DNA of 64,000 bases from Pseudomonadaceae bacterium (GTDB lineage: Bacteria; Pseudomonadota; Gammaproteobacteria; Pseudomonadales; Pseudomonadaceae). The notes beneath the pieces are model-generated. The model made no database searches. It was not told the DNA's origin and saw only the letters and a program-made list of their open reading frames with translations. The DNA is taken from contig CAAFUS010000005.1 in NCBI GenBank assembly GCA_900766265.1, forward strand, positions 124,001 to 188,000. The letters run 5' to 3'. A program made the position numbers and the translations under genes. Shown here in pieces: positions 50,693 through 58,756 of the stretch; within the stretch, counting starts at the first letter, position 1; every line of letters starts with the position of its first letter.

Positions 50693-50715
50693 CTGGCGCC
50701 TGCTGCAGGCGCCAG
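50693..50715. terminator. GC-rich hairpin between convergent genes
   Basis: CTGGCGCCTG pairs perfectly with CAGGCGCCAG around a CTG loop, 8 bp after the stress protein stop and 10 bp from the neighbouring stop. No T tract, so termination may be weak. Confidence 0.6.
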
Positions 50716-50724
50716 CGCCCTCCC

Positions 50725-51417
50725 CTAGCCGCCGTCATCCCCTTCGCCGGCGCTCATTACCAGCGGCCTGATCTTCTGCAACTGGGTTTCCAGGGAATAG
50801 GTCAGGCTCGTCGCCATCGAGAAGAACGCCAGGAAGGCCTTCAGGTTGGAATCGGCGCTGCAGGTTTCGTGGATGCGCTGCCAAAACGCCTGATTGACCA
50901 GCTGCAGCTGCTGGAACAGGCGCACCAACCCTCGAAGCTCCCAGTCGGCGTGGCGTCCTTCGCGCATGTTGAAGTACTGCCGCGCCAGGTAAAGCGAAAT
51001 CGAGCGCAGCACGAACTCTTGATTGCTGGCGAAAGGCAGATGTTGCTGGGCCATAGGTTTGAGCCGCGTCAGCAAGGGGCAGGCGCTGGTCGCCATGATG
51101 ACGCCCAGCAGCGAGCGCAGCCCTTCGTCCAACCCGACCAGCTTGCTGTATTCGCGCTCGGGGGTGCGGATCCATACGTGCGCCTTGTGGACGGCCGCGA
51201 GACCATGAAAATCCTCGATGACCCGCTGCAGGTCCAGCGCCGCGGGGCAGTGGGTGTACTGCTCTCTCGATAACGGACAATTGCTGCACTGCTGGTATTC
51301 CAGCCGCGTCCAGCGGGGCGCGTTGGCCGTGGCGCGCTCGTCGTAGCCGCGCTCGAGCTGTATCCGGTAGTGAAACTCGTGTTCATCGTCCAGGGTGATT
51401 CGATAGTCGATAGCCAT
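50725..51417 (-). CDS. Conserved hypothetical protein with N-terminal CxxC motif
   Basis: This 230-residue cytoplasmic protein starts at ATG 51417 (MAIDYRITLDDEHEFHYRI). The N-terminal third carries Cys44-x2-Cys47 and Cys57 in YQQCSNCPLSREQYTHCPAA, which could bind zinc or an iron-sulfur cluster. The rest is helical with conserved stretches (HVWIRTPEREYSKLVGLDEG, LARQYFNMREGRHADW). I do not recognise a named domain; a Pseudomonas family next to uup is recalled. It follows uup by 28 bp and is probably cotranscribed. Function unknown. Confidence 0.78.
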   Translation of the reverse strand: MAIDYRITLDDEHEFHYRIQLERGYDERATANAPRWTRLEYQQCSNCPLSREQYTHCPAALDLQRVIEDFHGLAAVHKAHVWIRTPEREYSKLVGLDEGLRSLLGVIMATSACPLLTRLKPMAQQHLPFASNQEFVLRSISLYLARQYFNMREGRHADWELRGLVRLFQQLQLVNQAFWQRIHETCSADSNLKAFLAFFSMATSLTYSLETQLQKIRPLVMSAGEGDDGG

Positions 51418-51445
51418 CTCGTGCCGATCACCCTGGTCGGGGCGC

Positions 51446-53362
51446 TCACTCTTCGAGTTCGGCCCATCGCTCCAGCAGGCGATCGAGTTCCTCTTGCTGG
51501 CCTTCCAGACGCGACAGCACTTCACTGGTCCGGTCGGCGGATTGTTGATAAAAGGCGGGGTCGGAGATCTGCGCCTGAAGCGCTTCGATGTTCCGCTCCG
51601 CCGCATCGATGAGCCCGGGCAAAGCATCGAGTTCGCGTTGCAGTTTGTAGCTGAGCTTCTTGCGCGCGGCGGGCTCGGGCGCGGCGGCTGCAGGTGCGGG
51701 CGTTTCGGCCGTCGGCTTGGCGACAGGCGCGACCTTGCTTTCCTTCTGCTCACCGACACCCAGCAGTCGCGGAGACCCGCCCTGGCGCAGCCAGTCCTGG
51801 TAACCCCCTACGTACTCGCGGACCCGACCCTCACCCTCGAACACCAGCGTGCTGGTGACCACGTTGTCCAGGAAGGCCCGATCGTGGCTGACCATCAGCA
51901 CCGTCCCCTGGAATCCCAGCAGCACCTCCTCGAGCAGCTCGAGCGTCTCGACGTCCAGGTCGTTGGTCGGCTCGTCCAGCACCAGCAGGTTGGCTGGCTT
52001 GCTGAAGAGCTTGGCGAGCAAAAGCCGTGCCCGTTCGCCTCCAGACAGTGCCTTGACGGGAGTGCGGGCACGCTGCGGGCTGAACAGGAAGTCGCCCAGG
52101 TAGCTCAGCACGTGGCGGTTCTGGCCATCGATGGTAATGAACTCGCGGCCCTCGGCCATGTTGTCGATGACCGTCTTCTCGGGCTCGAGCTGGTGACGCA
52201 GCTGGTCAAAATATGCCACTTCGAGCTTGGTGCCCGTCTCGATGGTGCCCGCAGTGGGTTGCAGGTCGCCGAGCAGCAGCTTGAGCAAGGTGGTCTTGCC
52301 CGTGCCGTTGGCGCCCAGAAGGCCGATACGGTCGCCACGTTGCAGGACCAGGGAAAAATCGTGGATCAGCAGCTCGCCACCGGGATGGCGGAAGTCGACG
52401 TGCTCGGCGACGATTACCTGCTTGCCGGATTTTTCCGCGGTCTCGATCTGGAAGGTCGCCTTGCCCTGGCGTTCGCGTCGCTCGCTGCGCTCGGCACGCA
52501 TCGCCTTCAACGCGCGCACGCGCCCTTCGTTGCGCGTACGCCGGGCCTTGATGCCCTGGCGAATCCAGACCTCTTCCTGGGCGAGCTTCTTGTCGAACAA
52601 GGCGCTGGCGGTTTCCTCCGCGGCGAGCTGCTGCTCCTTATGGACTAGGAAGCTGGCATAGTCGCCCGCCCAGTCGATCAGGTGTCCCCGGTCGAGTTCG
52701 AGAATGCGTGTCGCCAGGTTCTGCAGGAAGGCACGGTCGTGGGTGATGAACAGGACCGCCCCGTTGAAGCCCATCAGCGCCTCTTCCAGCCAGGCGATCG
52801 CACCGATGTCCAGGTGGTTGGTCGGCTCGTCCAGCAGCAACAGGTCCGGCTCGGACACCAGCGCCTGCGCCAGCAGCACGCGCCGACGCCATCCGCCGGA
52901 GAGCTCGGCCAGGGTCTTCTCGGCCGGCAGCTGCAGGCGGCTCAGGGTGCTCTCCACCAGTTGCTGCAGGCGCCAGCCATCCTTGGCCTCCAGGGCCTGC
53001 TGGACGTGCATGAGCTTGTCGAGATCGGCCTCGTCCTTGATGTTCTGGCTCAGGTGGTGGTACTCGGCGAGCAGCTCGCCCACGCCGGCCAGGCCTTCGG
53101 CGACGACATCGAACACGGTGCGATCGTCGGCACGGGGCAGTTCCTGGGGCAGTTCGCCGATCTTCAGCCCCGGCGCCTTCCAGATCTCGCCATCGTCGGG
53201 AGTCTGGTCGCCCTTGACCAGGCGCAACAGGCTCGACTTGCCCGTACCGTTGCGCCCGATGATGCACACGCGTTCGCCCCGGGCGATCTGCCAGGACACC
53301 TGATCCAACAGCGGGTTGGTGCCATAGGCAAGAGACACATCGGTGAACTTGAGCAGTGTCAT
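51446..53362 (-). CDS. uup: ABC-F ATPase Uup
   Basis: Uup is a soluble ABC-F protein with two ATPase domains; E. coli Uup acts on ribosomes and suppresses transposon excision. ATG 53362 (MTLLKFTDVSLAYGTNPLLD) gives 638 residues. Walker A loops are GRNGTGKSS and GANGTGKTT; signatures LSGGWRRR and LSGGERAR; Walker B LLLDEPTNHLD and LVLDEPTNDLD. The C-terminal region after about 560 is a coiled coil with several Ala/Pro-rich residues, as in Uup, and the linker between ABC domains is rich in Arg. It is divergent from slt with a 226-bp gap. Confidence 0.94.
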   Translation of the reverse strand: MTLLKFTDVSLAYGTNPLLDQVSWQIARGERVCIIGRNGTGKSSLLRLVKGDQTPDDGEIWKAPGLKIGELPQELPRADDRTVFDVVAEGLAGVGELLAEYHHLSQNIKDEADLDKLMHVQQALEAKDGWRLQQLVESTLSRLQLPAEKTLAELSGGWRRRVLLAQALVSEPDLLLLDEPTNHLDIGAIAWLEEALMGFNGAVLFITHDRAFLQNLATRILELDRGHLIDWAGDYASFLVHKEQQLAAEETASALFDKKLAQEEVWIRQGIKARRTRNEGRVRALKAMRAERSERRERQGKATFQIETAEKSGKQVIVAEHVDFRHPGGELLIHDFSLVLQRGDRIGLLGANGTGKTTLLKLLLGDLQPTAGTIETGTKLEVAYFDQLRHQLEPEKTVIDNMAEGREFITIDGQNRHVLSYLGDFLFSPQRARTPVKALSGGERARLLLAKLFSKPANLLVLDEPTNDLDVETLELLEEVLLGFQGTVLMVSHDRAFLDNVVTSTLVFEGEGRVREYVGGYQDWLRQGGSPRLLGVGEQKESKVAPVAKPTAETPAPAAAAPEPAARKKLSYKLQRELDALPGLIDAAERNIEALQAQISDPAFYQQSADRTSEVLSRLEGQQEELDRLLERWAELEE

Positions 53363-53588
53363 GGGTACCTCCGGAAACAGGGCGCGCATTCTAACAGAAG
53401 GACACCGTCCCGACGGCGCCGGCCAGGCTTTCGGCGGGCATGTCAGACGGCCCGAGCGCCCCACCCTGCTACGCTCGTCGGAAGTATGGCTTTCAATGGT
53501 GTCCGGACTTTTCCTCTCGTTCCGCTGCCTGGGCCGGCACGCTAAGCTACCGACAACCCCCTCAATGTCCCCGTCCTTCGGAAGTATC

Positions 53589-55514
53589 ATGCGCGGTCGA
53601 CTGTCCTGCTTCATTGTTTGCCTGTTTTTCTCAGCCGCCTCCCTCAGCTCACACGCCGCCACACTCAGCCAGCAGCGCCAGTACTACGATGAAGCCAAGA
53701 ACGCGCTGGCCAAGGGCGACCGGGGGCCATACACCCGATACGCCAGCCTCCTGCGCGACTACCCGCTGACGCCTTACCTGGCCTATGACGACCTGACCGC
53801 GCGACTCAAGACGGCGAGCAACGCCGAGGTCGATCGCTTCCTCACCGACCATGGCGACCTGCCCCAGGCTGGCTGGATGAAGCTGCGCTGGCTGCGTCTG
53901 CTGGCGCAGCGCGGCGACTGGCAACCGTTCATCAAGTACTACGATCCCAAACTCAATTTCACCGAACTCGACTGCCTCTATGGGCAGTACCAACTCAGCC
54001 ATGGTCAGCGCACCGAAGGATTCGCCACCGCCGAACGGCTGTGGCTGGTCGGCAAGTCGCAACCTGATGCCTGCGACAGCCTGTTCGATCGGTGGGCCGC
54101 CGAAGGGCAGCTCACCGAAGAGCGCATCTGGAAGCGTGCCCGGCTCGCCGTCGAGGCTGGCAACTACAGCCTGGCCACCTTCCTCTCCAAGCGGCTGACG
54201 ACCCTGCAATCGGAGGCGAAGCTGATGATCGAGGTGGCACAGAAGCCGCAGATGCTCAGCCAGACCAACCGTTTCGCACCGGCCAGCGAGGCCATGGGCG
54301 ACGTGGTCGGCATCGGTCTGCGCCGGCTGGCCCGCCAGGGTCCGGAAAAGGCGCTGGGCATGCTGGAAAGCTATGCGGCTCGGATGAAGTTTTCGACCGA
54401 CGAAAAGGTAGCGATCGCCCGTCAGATCGGCCTGACCTTCGCCCGCCGGTTCGACGAGCGGGCGCTGCAGGTGATGGCGACCTATGACCCGGACCTGCGC
54501 GACAACACCGTCAGCGAGTGGCGCGCCCGCCTGTTGCTGCGCCTCGGGCGCTGGGACGAGGCCCATGCGCTAATCCAGCGCTTTCCACAGGAGCTGGCCG
54601 AGACCAGCCGCTGGCGCTACTGGAAGGCGCGCAGCTTCGAGCTGGCGAGGCCGAATGATCTGCAGATCCCCCAGCTCTACCAGCCGGTGTCTAGGGAGCG
54701 CGACTTCTACGGCTTCCTCGCCGCCGACCGGATCCAGGCGCCCTACAAACTCAACCACCAGCCTCTCGCGCTGAGCAAAGCGGTGATGGAGAAGGTTCGC
54801 AACACCCCCGGTATCCGACGGGCGCTGGAATTCCATGCGCGTGGCCAGATCGTCGACGGGCGCCGCGAGTGGTATCACGTGAGCCGTCATTTCAACCGCG
54901 ACGAGATGGTGGCCCAGGCGCGGCTGGCCTATGACATGGAGTGGTATTTCCCGGCCATCCGCACCATCAGCCAGGCGCAGTACTGGGACGACCTGGACGT
55001 CCGCTTTCCGATGGCGCACCGGGGGACGCTGGTGCGTGAAGCGAAGAAGCGCGACCTGCACCCCAGCTGGGTGTTCGCCATCACCCGCCAGGAAAGCGCG
55101 TTCATGGCCGACGCCCGCTCGGGTGCTGGCGCCACCGGCCTGATGCAGCTGATGCCGGCCACGGCCAAGGAAACCGCCCGGCGCTTCAACATTCCGCTGG
55201 CGTCGCCGCAGCAGGTCCTGAATCCGGACACCAACATCCAGCTCGGTGCGGCTTACCTGAGCCAGGTCTACGCGCAGTTCAACGGCAATCGGGTCCTCGC
55301 CTCGGCCGCCTATAACGCCGGTCCGGGCCGGGTCAGGCAATGGCTGCGCGGCGCAGAACATCTGTCGTTCGACGTGTGGGCCGAGAGCATCCCGTTCGAC
55401 GAGACCCGCCAGTACGTGCACAACGTGCTGTCCTACGCGGTGATCTACGGGCAGAAACTCAACGCCCCACAACCCTTGGTGGAATGGCACGAGCGCTACT
55501 TCGACGCACGCTGA
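53589..55514 (+). CDS. slt: Soluble lytic murein transglycosylase Slt
   Basis: Slt70 cleaves peptidoglycan glycans exolytically in the periplasm. From ATG 53589 (MRGRLSCFIVCLFFSAASLS) it has a signal peptide ending near AHAA, a long helical U-shaped domain (about 30-400), the L-domain and the C-terminal SLT catalytic domain (about 475-620). The catalytic Glu is in ITRQESAFMADARSGAG; then ATGLMQLMPATAKETA and ASAAYNAGPGRVRQWL. An upstream in-frame ATG at 53565 would add eight residues; the shorter start gives the better signal peptide. The product is 641 residues, the usual size. Confidence 0.94.
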   Translation: MRGRLSCFIVCLFFSAASLSSHAATLSQQRQYYDEAKNALAKGDRGPYTRYASLLRDYPLTPYLAYDDLTARLKTASNAEVDRFLTDHGDLPQAGWMKLRWLRLLAQRGDWQPFIKYYDPKLNFTELDCLYGQYQLSHGQRTEGFATAERLWLVGKSQPDACDSLFDRWAAEGQLTEERIWKRARLAVEAGNYSLATFLSKRLTTLQSEAKLMIEVAQKPQMLSQTNRFAPASEAMGDVVGIGLRRLARQGPEKALGMLESYAARMKFSTDEKVAIARQIGLTFARRFDERALQVMATYDPDLRDNTVSEWRARLLLRLGRWDEAHALIQRFPQELAETSRWRYWKARSFELARPNDLQIPQLYQPVSRERDFYGFLAADRIQAPYKLNHQPLALSKAVMEKVRNTPGIRRALEFHARGQIVDGRREWYHVSRHFNRDEMVAQARLAYDMEWYFPAIRTISQAQYWDDLDVRFPMAHRGTLVREAKKRDLHPSWVFAITRQESAFMADARSGAGATGLMQLMPATAKETARRFNIPLASPQQVLNPDTNIQLGAAYLSQVYAQFNGNRVLASAAYNAGPGRVRQWLRGAEHLSFDVWAESIPFDETRQYVHNVLSYAVIYGQKLNAPQPLVEWHERYFDAR

Positions 55515-55538
55515 GCCCAGCCTGGTGGCGCGGCATGC

Positions 55539-56341
55539 TCAGTCGAGAATCTCGACCGGCATGCCGATAGCCAGCTCGCCCTCGCCTTCGGCGATCAGAT
55601 TCTGCCCGAAGAAAACCCCGCCCTCGCCCTTGCGATAGGTCTGCAGCGTTGCGAGCGGCTCGCGGTCTTCGCCACGCACCCCCGAAAGCGGATCGATCGT
55701 CGTGATGATGCAACGCGAGCAGGGTTTTACGACGCGAAACTCGAGCGTGCCGATTCGAACGCGTCGCCATTGGTCTTCTGCATAGGCGTCGGCCCCGCTG
55801 ACCACGAGGTTGGACGAAAGCGCGTCATCGGCAACGCGCGACCGACTCGTTGCGACAAATCGTCCAGCGAGGCCTGGCCGATCAGCAAGAAGGGGAATCC
55901 GTCGGTGAAGGCGGTGCGCTCGCCTGGGGCGGCATAACCGGTATCGACCTGAATGGCCCGTTCGCTCGGCAGGTAGACCAGCCGGCAGGCGCGGCCGAGC
56001 AACGCGCTCAGCCATTGCGCGGCATGGTCACCAGCATCAGGCATCAGCGCGCTTTCACGCCAGATACGCACGCCGCGCAGTTCCGCGTCCGCCAGCGGCA
56101 CCTCGACTAGCAGGTCCGGCATACCCGGCGCGTGCAGCCGCACCCCGTCTTCGCCGACCCAGCGGGCGGTAAGCAGCGCCATCGTAGGCACCAGCCGCTG
56201 GGTGATGAAGGAGCCCGTCGCGGCATCGATCACCATCCACCGACGGTCACCGGCCAGCCCGATGCGGTCGACGCCGGCGCGCTGCAGCGGCTCGGCGGCA
56301 GAGGATTTCAGGGGGAAGCGATACAGGGAGGAAAGGTGCAC
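55539..56341 (-). pseudogene. MOSC domain (YcbX-like) protein with a one-base frameshift
   Basis: The reading frame from ATG 56341 (MHLSSLYRFPLKSSAAEPLQ) carries the MOSC N-terminal domain, and a second frame ending at 55539 carries the C-terminal MOSC core with the molybdenum-cofactor Cys in KPCSRCIITTIDP. They join at about 55811-55813: the first frame reads RFRP then nonsense, while the other resumes at NLVVSGADAYAED. One missing base between the codons for Pro and Asn explains the break; restoring it gives about 267 residues, the normal size. So this is either a true pseudogene or an assembly error. YcbX-type proteins reduce N-hydroxylated bases. Confidence 0.85.
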
Positions 56342-56394
56342 GGGCTGCGCCTCGTCTGGTCGAACGGAAAGCGCAGCAGCATACCTCAGATCGA

Positions 56395-57327
56395 TCAGCT
56401 GGCCTGATCGAGCAGCAGGCGGTCGCGGATAACCTCGGCGAGTTTCTCAGGCTGGAATTTCGACAGGAAATCGTTGCAACCGACCTTCTGTACCATGGCC
56501 TGGTTGAAGCTGCCTGACAGCGAGGTGTGCAGCACGACATACAGATCACGCAGGCGCGGGTCGTTGCGAATCTCCGTGGTCAGGCGGTAGCCGTCCATCT
56601 CCGGCATCTCGGCATCGGTGAAGACCATCAATAGTTTTTCGGTCAGTATCTCGCCCTGGTCGGCCCACCCCTTGAGCATTTGCAGGCCCTTCAGGCCGTC
56701 GCTGGCGGTATGCATCTTCAGGCCAAGCTGGGTCAGCGTCTCGCGCAGCTGCGCCAACGCCACCGAAGAGTCATCTACCAGCAGAACCTCTCTGCCTTGG
56801 GCGCGCTTAAGCACTGGGTCAGCGAGATGCTCGGTGGGAATCTTGGTGTCGTACGGCACGATCTCCGCCAGCACTTTTTCCACGTCGATGATCTCTACCA
56901 GCTTCTCTTCCACCTTGGTGATCGCCGTCAGGTAGTGCTGGCGGCCGGCGCTGCCCGGCGGCGGCAGGATCGACTCCCAGTTCAGATTGAGGATGCGGTC
57001 GACGCCCCCCACAAGGAACGCCTGCACCGAGCGGTTGTACTCGGTGACGATAATGGTGCTGCGCTCATCGGGAATCAGCGGCCGCAGGCCGATCGCCTGG
57101 GACAGGTCGATCACCGGCAGGGTCTGCCCGCGCAGGTTGATCACCCCGCAGACGTAGCGATGCCGATGGGGCATCAGGGTCAGCTTGGGCAGCTGCACCA
57201 CTTCCTGGACCTTGAACACGTTGATCGCAAACTGCTGACGTCCCGAGAGGCGGAACATGAGGATTTCCAGTCGATTCTCGCCCACCAGTTGCGTGCGTTG
57301 ATCGACCGAATCGAGAATGCCGGCCAT
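56395..57327 (-). CDS. cheV: Chemotaxis protein CheV
   Basis: CheV couples receptors to CheA. The 310-residue protein has an N-terminal CheW domain (about 20-160) and a C-terminal receiver domain (about 175-305). Seen: MFRLSGRQQFAINVFKVQEV in CheW; EVLLVDDSSVALAQLRETL with the acidic pair, FTDAEMPEMDGYRLTTEI with the phosphoacceptor Asp, and the Lys in NDFLSKFQPE. It is transcribed alone from a FliA-type promoter 30 bp upstream. The next gene downstream is the broken MOSC gene. Confidence 0.95.
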   Translation of the reverse strand: MAGILDSVDQRTQLVGENRLEILMFRLSGRQQFAINVFKVQEVVQLPKLTLMPHRHRYVCGVINLRGQTLPVIDLSQAIGLRPLIPDERSTIIVTEYNRSVQAFLVGGVDRILNLNWESILPPPGSAGRQHYLTAITKVEEKLVEIIDVEKVLAEIVPYDTKIPTEHLADPVLKRAQGREVLLVDDSSVALAQLRETLTQLGLKMHTASDGLKGLQMLKGWADQGEILTEKLLMVFTDAEMPEMDGYRLTTEIRNDPRLRDLYVVLHTSLSGSFNQAMVQKVGCNDFLSKFQPEKLAEVIRDRLLLDQAS

Positions 57328-57357
57328 TTCAGGCTCCTAAGTAATCGGGACAACGAC

Positions 57358-57384
57358 ATATCGGCGGCCTTGAGCCGCTCTTGA
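57358..57384 (-). promoter_or_regulatory. cheV: FliA (sigma-28) promoter of cheV
   Basis: On the minus strand TCAA, exactly 15 bases, then GCCGATAT fits TAAA-N15-GCCGATAA with two mismatches. It ends 30 bp before the cheV start codon. Confidence 0.78.
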
Positions 57385-57486
57385 ACCGTTATCGACGGGA
57401 TTTGAAGGAGCCCAAGCTATCACAATGCCATCATTGCGATCGACGCCATGACAGCGTTGTCCCTCCCGGTACACGGCGAGCCGCGC

Positions 57487-58413
57487 TCAGTCATCCGACG
57501 GCGCGACGGGGTCCGGATAGGCCAGGAGCAGCGGGCACCCCGGCGGTAGGTGCACACGCAACGCGTGCTCGCGCAGCGAGATCCGCAGCGCCTCGGCGGC
57601 CGTCGGCTCGCCATCGAGGTTGATGTCGATCGCCTCGGGGGCATCCAGCTCGATCCAGGGCACCCGGGTACTGATCGAAACCGACTCAAGCCCGCGCAGA
57701 CCGCCGTTGAGCAGGGTGCTCAAGGTACCCACCGCATCGGCCGGCGCGGGCACGATGCAGACGTCCAGCAGCCCGTCGTCTATCTGCGCATGCGGACACA
57801 GCAGCTGGCCCCCGCCCGCCTGCCGGCCGTTACCGATGCCGAGGGCGAGAAAATCGCCCTGCCATTCGAAGCCGGGGGCACGGAAATGGCCCCAGGCCGA
57901 ACTGACCTCGGCGAAGCGCGTGAGTCCGGTGAGCAGGTACGCGCCGCCGCCGAGCACCTTCTTCAGATCCTCGGAGGTACTGGCCGTCACCCGGGAGCCG
58001 AAACCGCCCGTGGCCATATTAAGGAAGATCTGGCCATTGACCTCGCCCACGTCGATCGGGACCGGCGGCTCGTCGAGCAGGGCCAGCGCCTCGTCGGGCT
58101 GCAGGGGGATACCCGCGGCCCTGGCGAAGTCGTTGGCGGTTCCGAGCGGCATGATCGCCAGGCTCGCCTCGGCCTGCTCCAGCACCATGGCTTCGGCGAT
58201 GTCCCGCACAGTGCCATCCCCGCCTCCCGCGATAATCGTCGGGTATCCGGCTGCAAGGGCTTCGCGGACGATGCGCTGGCTGTCGCCAGCCTCCCAGGTC
58301 ACCCTCACGGCAAGGTTCCAGCCCAGCCTGCGTTGCTCTTCGACCGCCGACCGCACATCGTCGTTGAGGACCTGCTTGCCGTGCAGCACCAGTAATGCCT
58401 TGGGTTCGCTCAT
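57487..58413 (-). CDS. yegS: Lipid kinase YegS
   Basis: This is a diacylglycerol-kinase-like enzyme; E. coli YegS phosphorylates phosphatidylglycerol in vitro. The 308-residue protein has the nucleotide-binding loop IIAGGGDGTVRDIAEAM near residue 60, the SLAIMPLGTANDFARAAGIPL motif, and the C-terminal beta-sandwich with LNMATGGFGSRV and LDGEPTAAEALRI. It is full length and has no signal peptide. It is followed by cheV in the same direction after 159 bp with its own promoter, so it is probably independent. Confidence 0.93.
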   Translation of the reverse strand: MSEPKALLVLHGKQVLNDDVRSAVEEQRRLGWNLAVRVTWEAGDSQRIVREALAAGYPTIIAGGGDGTVRDIAEAMVLEQAEASLAIMPLGTANDFARAAGIPLQPDEALALLDEPPVPIDVGEVNGQIFLNMATGGFGSRVTASTSEDLKKVLGGGAYLLTGLTRFAEVSSAWGHFRAPGFEWQGDFLALGIGNGRQAGGGQLLCPHAQIDDGLLDVCIVPAPADAVGTLSTLLNGGLRGLESVSISTRVPWIELDAPEAIDINLDGEPTAAEALRISLREHALRVHLPPGCPLLLAYPDPVAPSDD

Positions 58414-58756
58414 TGCCGCTCCTTCGTTGACCCGTACGTCGATCAGACCTGAGCGGCGAGCTTAAGTTGTCACGCCTCGCATCGGCCTGTCGCCGGGCTC
58501 GTTCTGACGGCCGGCACCTGGTGGCCCGCCGGCCAACACATTGTAAAACCGCTGATAAAACAAGGTTTTCGGCGGCCGAGGCAGTGCCCTACAAATTCTT
58601 TTCAAGGCATCCGGAGGACTGAACTCATTTCGGAGGGGACGGTCGGAGCAGAGGTCCGAATGATGGTTGCTTCTGGCAAACCGCCATCAGGCCCGCGCAC
58701 CGCCGCGTTTCAAATTGAGTATTGAGCTAGCTAGTTAGCTGGGGAAGGAGCCTTGT
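58414..58756. other. 343-bp leader and promoter region of the exopolysaccharide operon
   Basis: No gene is seen. From left: a hairpin GGCCGGC/GCCGGCC (58509-58515 with 58528-58534); an AT-rich stretch around 58541-58600; a GGA-rich run (58613-58647) with five GGA triplets, and two more in GGGGAAGGAG next to the start codon; and the tandem-like AGCTAGCTAGTTAGCT at 58726-58741. The promoter cannot be fixed by eye. I found no ops/JUMPstart element. Confidence 0.5.

Noticed and set aside
58414..58756. ops/JUMPstart antitermination element before the exopolysaccharide operon
   Set aside because: The GGCGGTAG core is absent; GGCGGCCGAG at 58571 is not a match.
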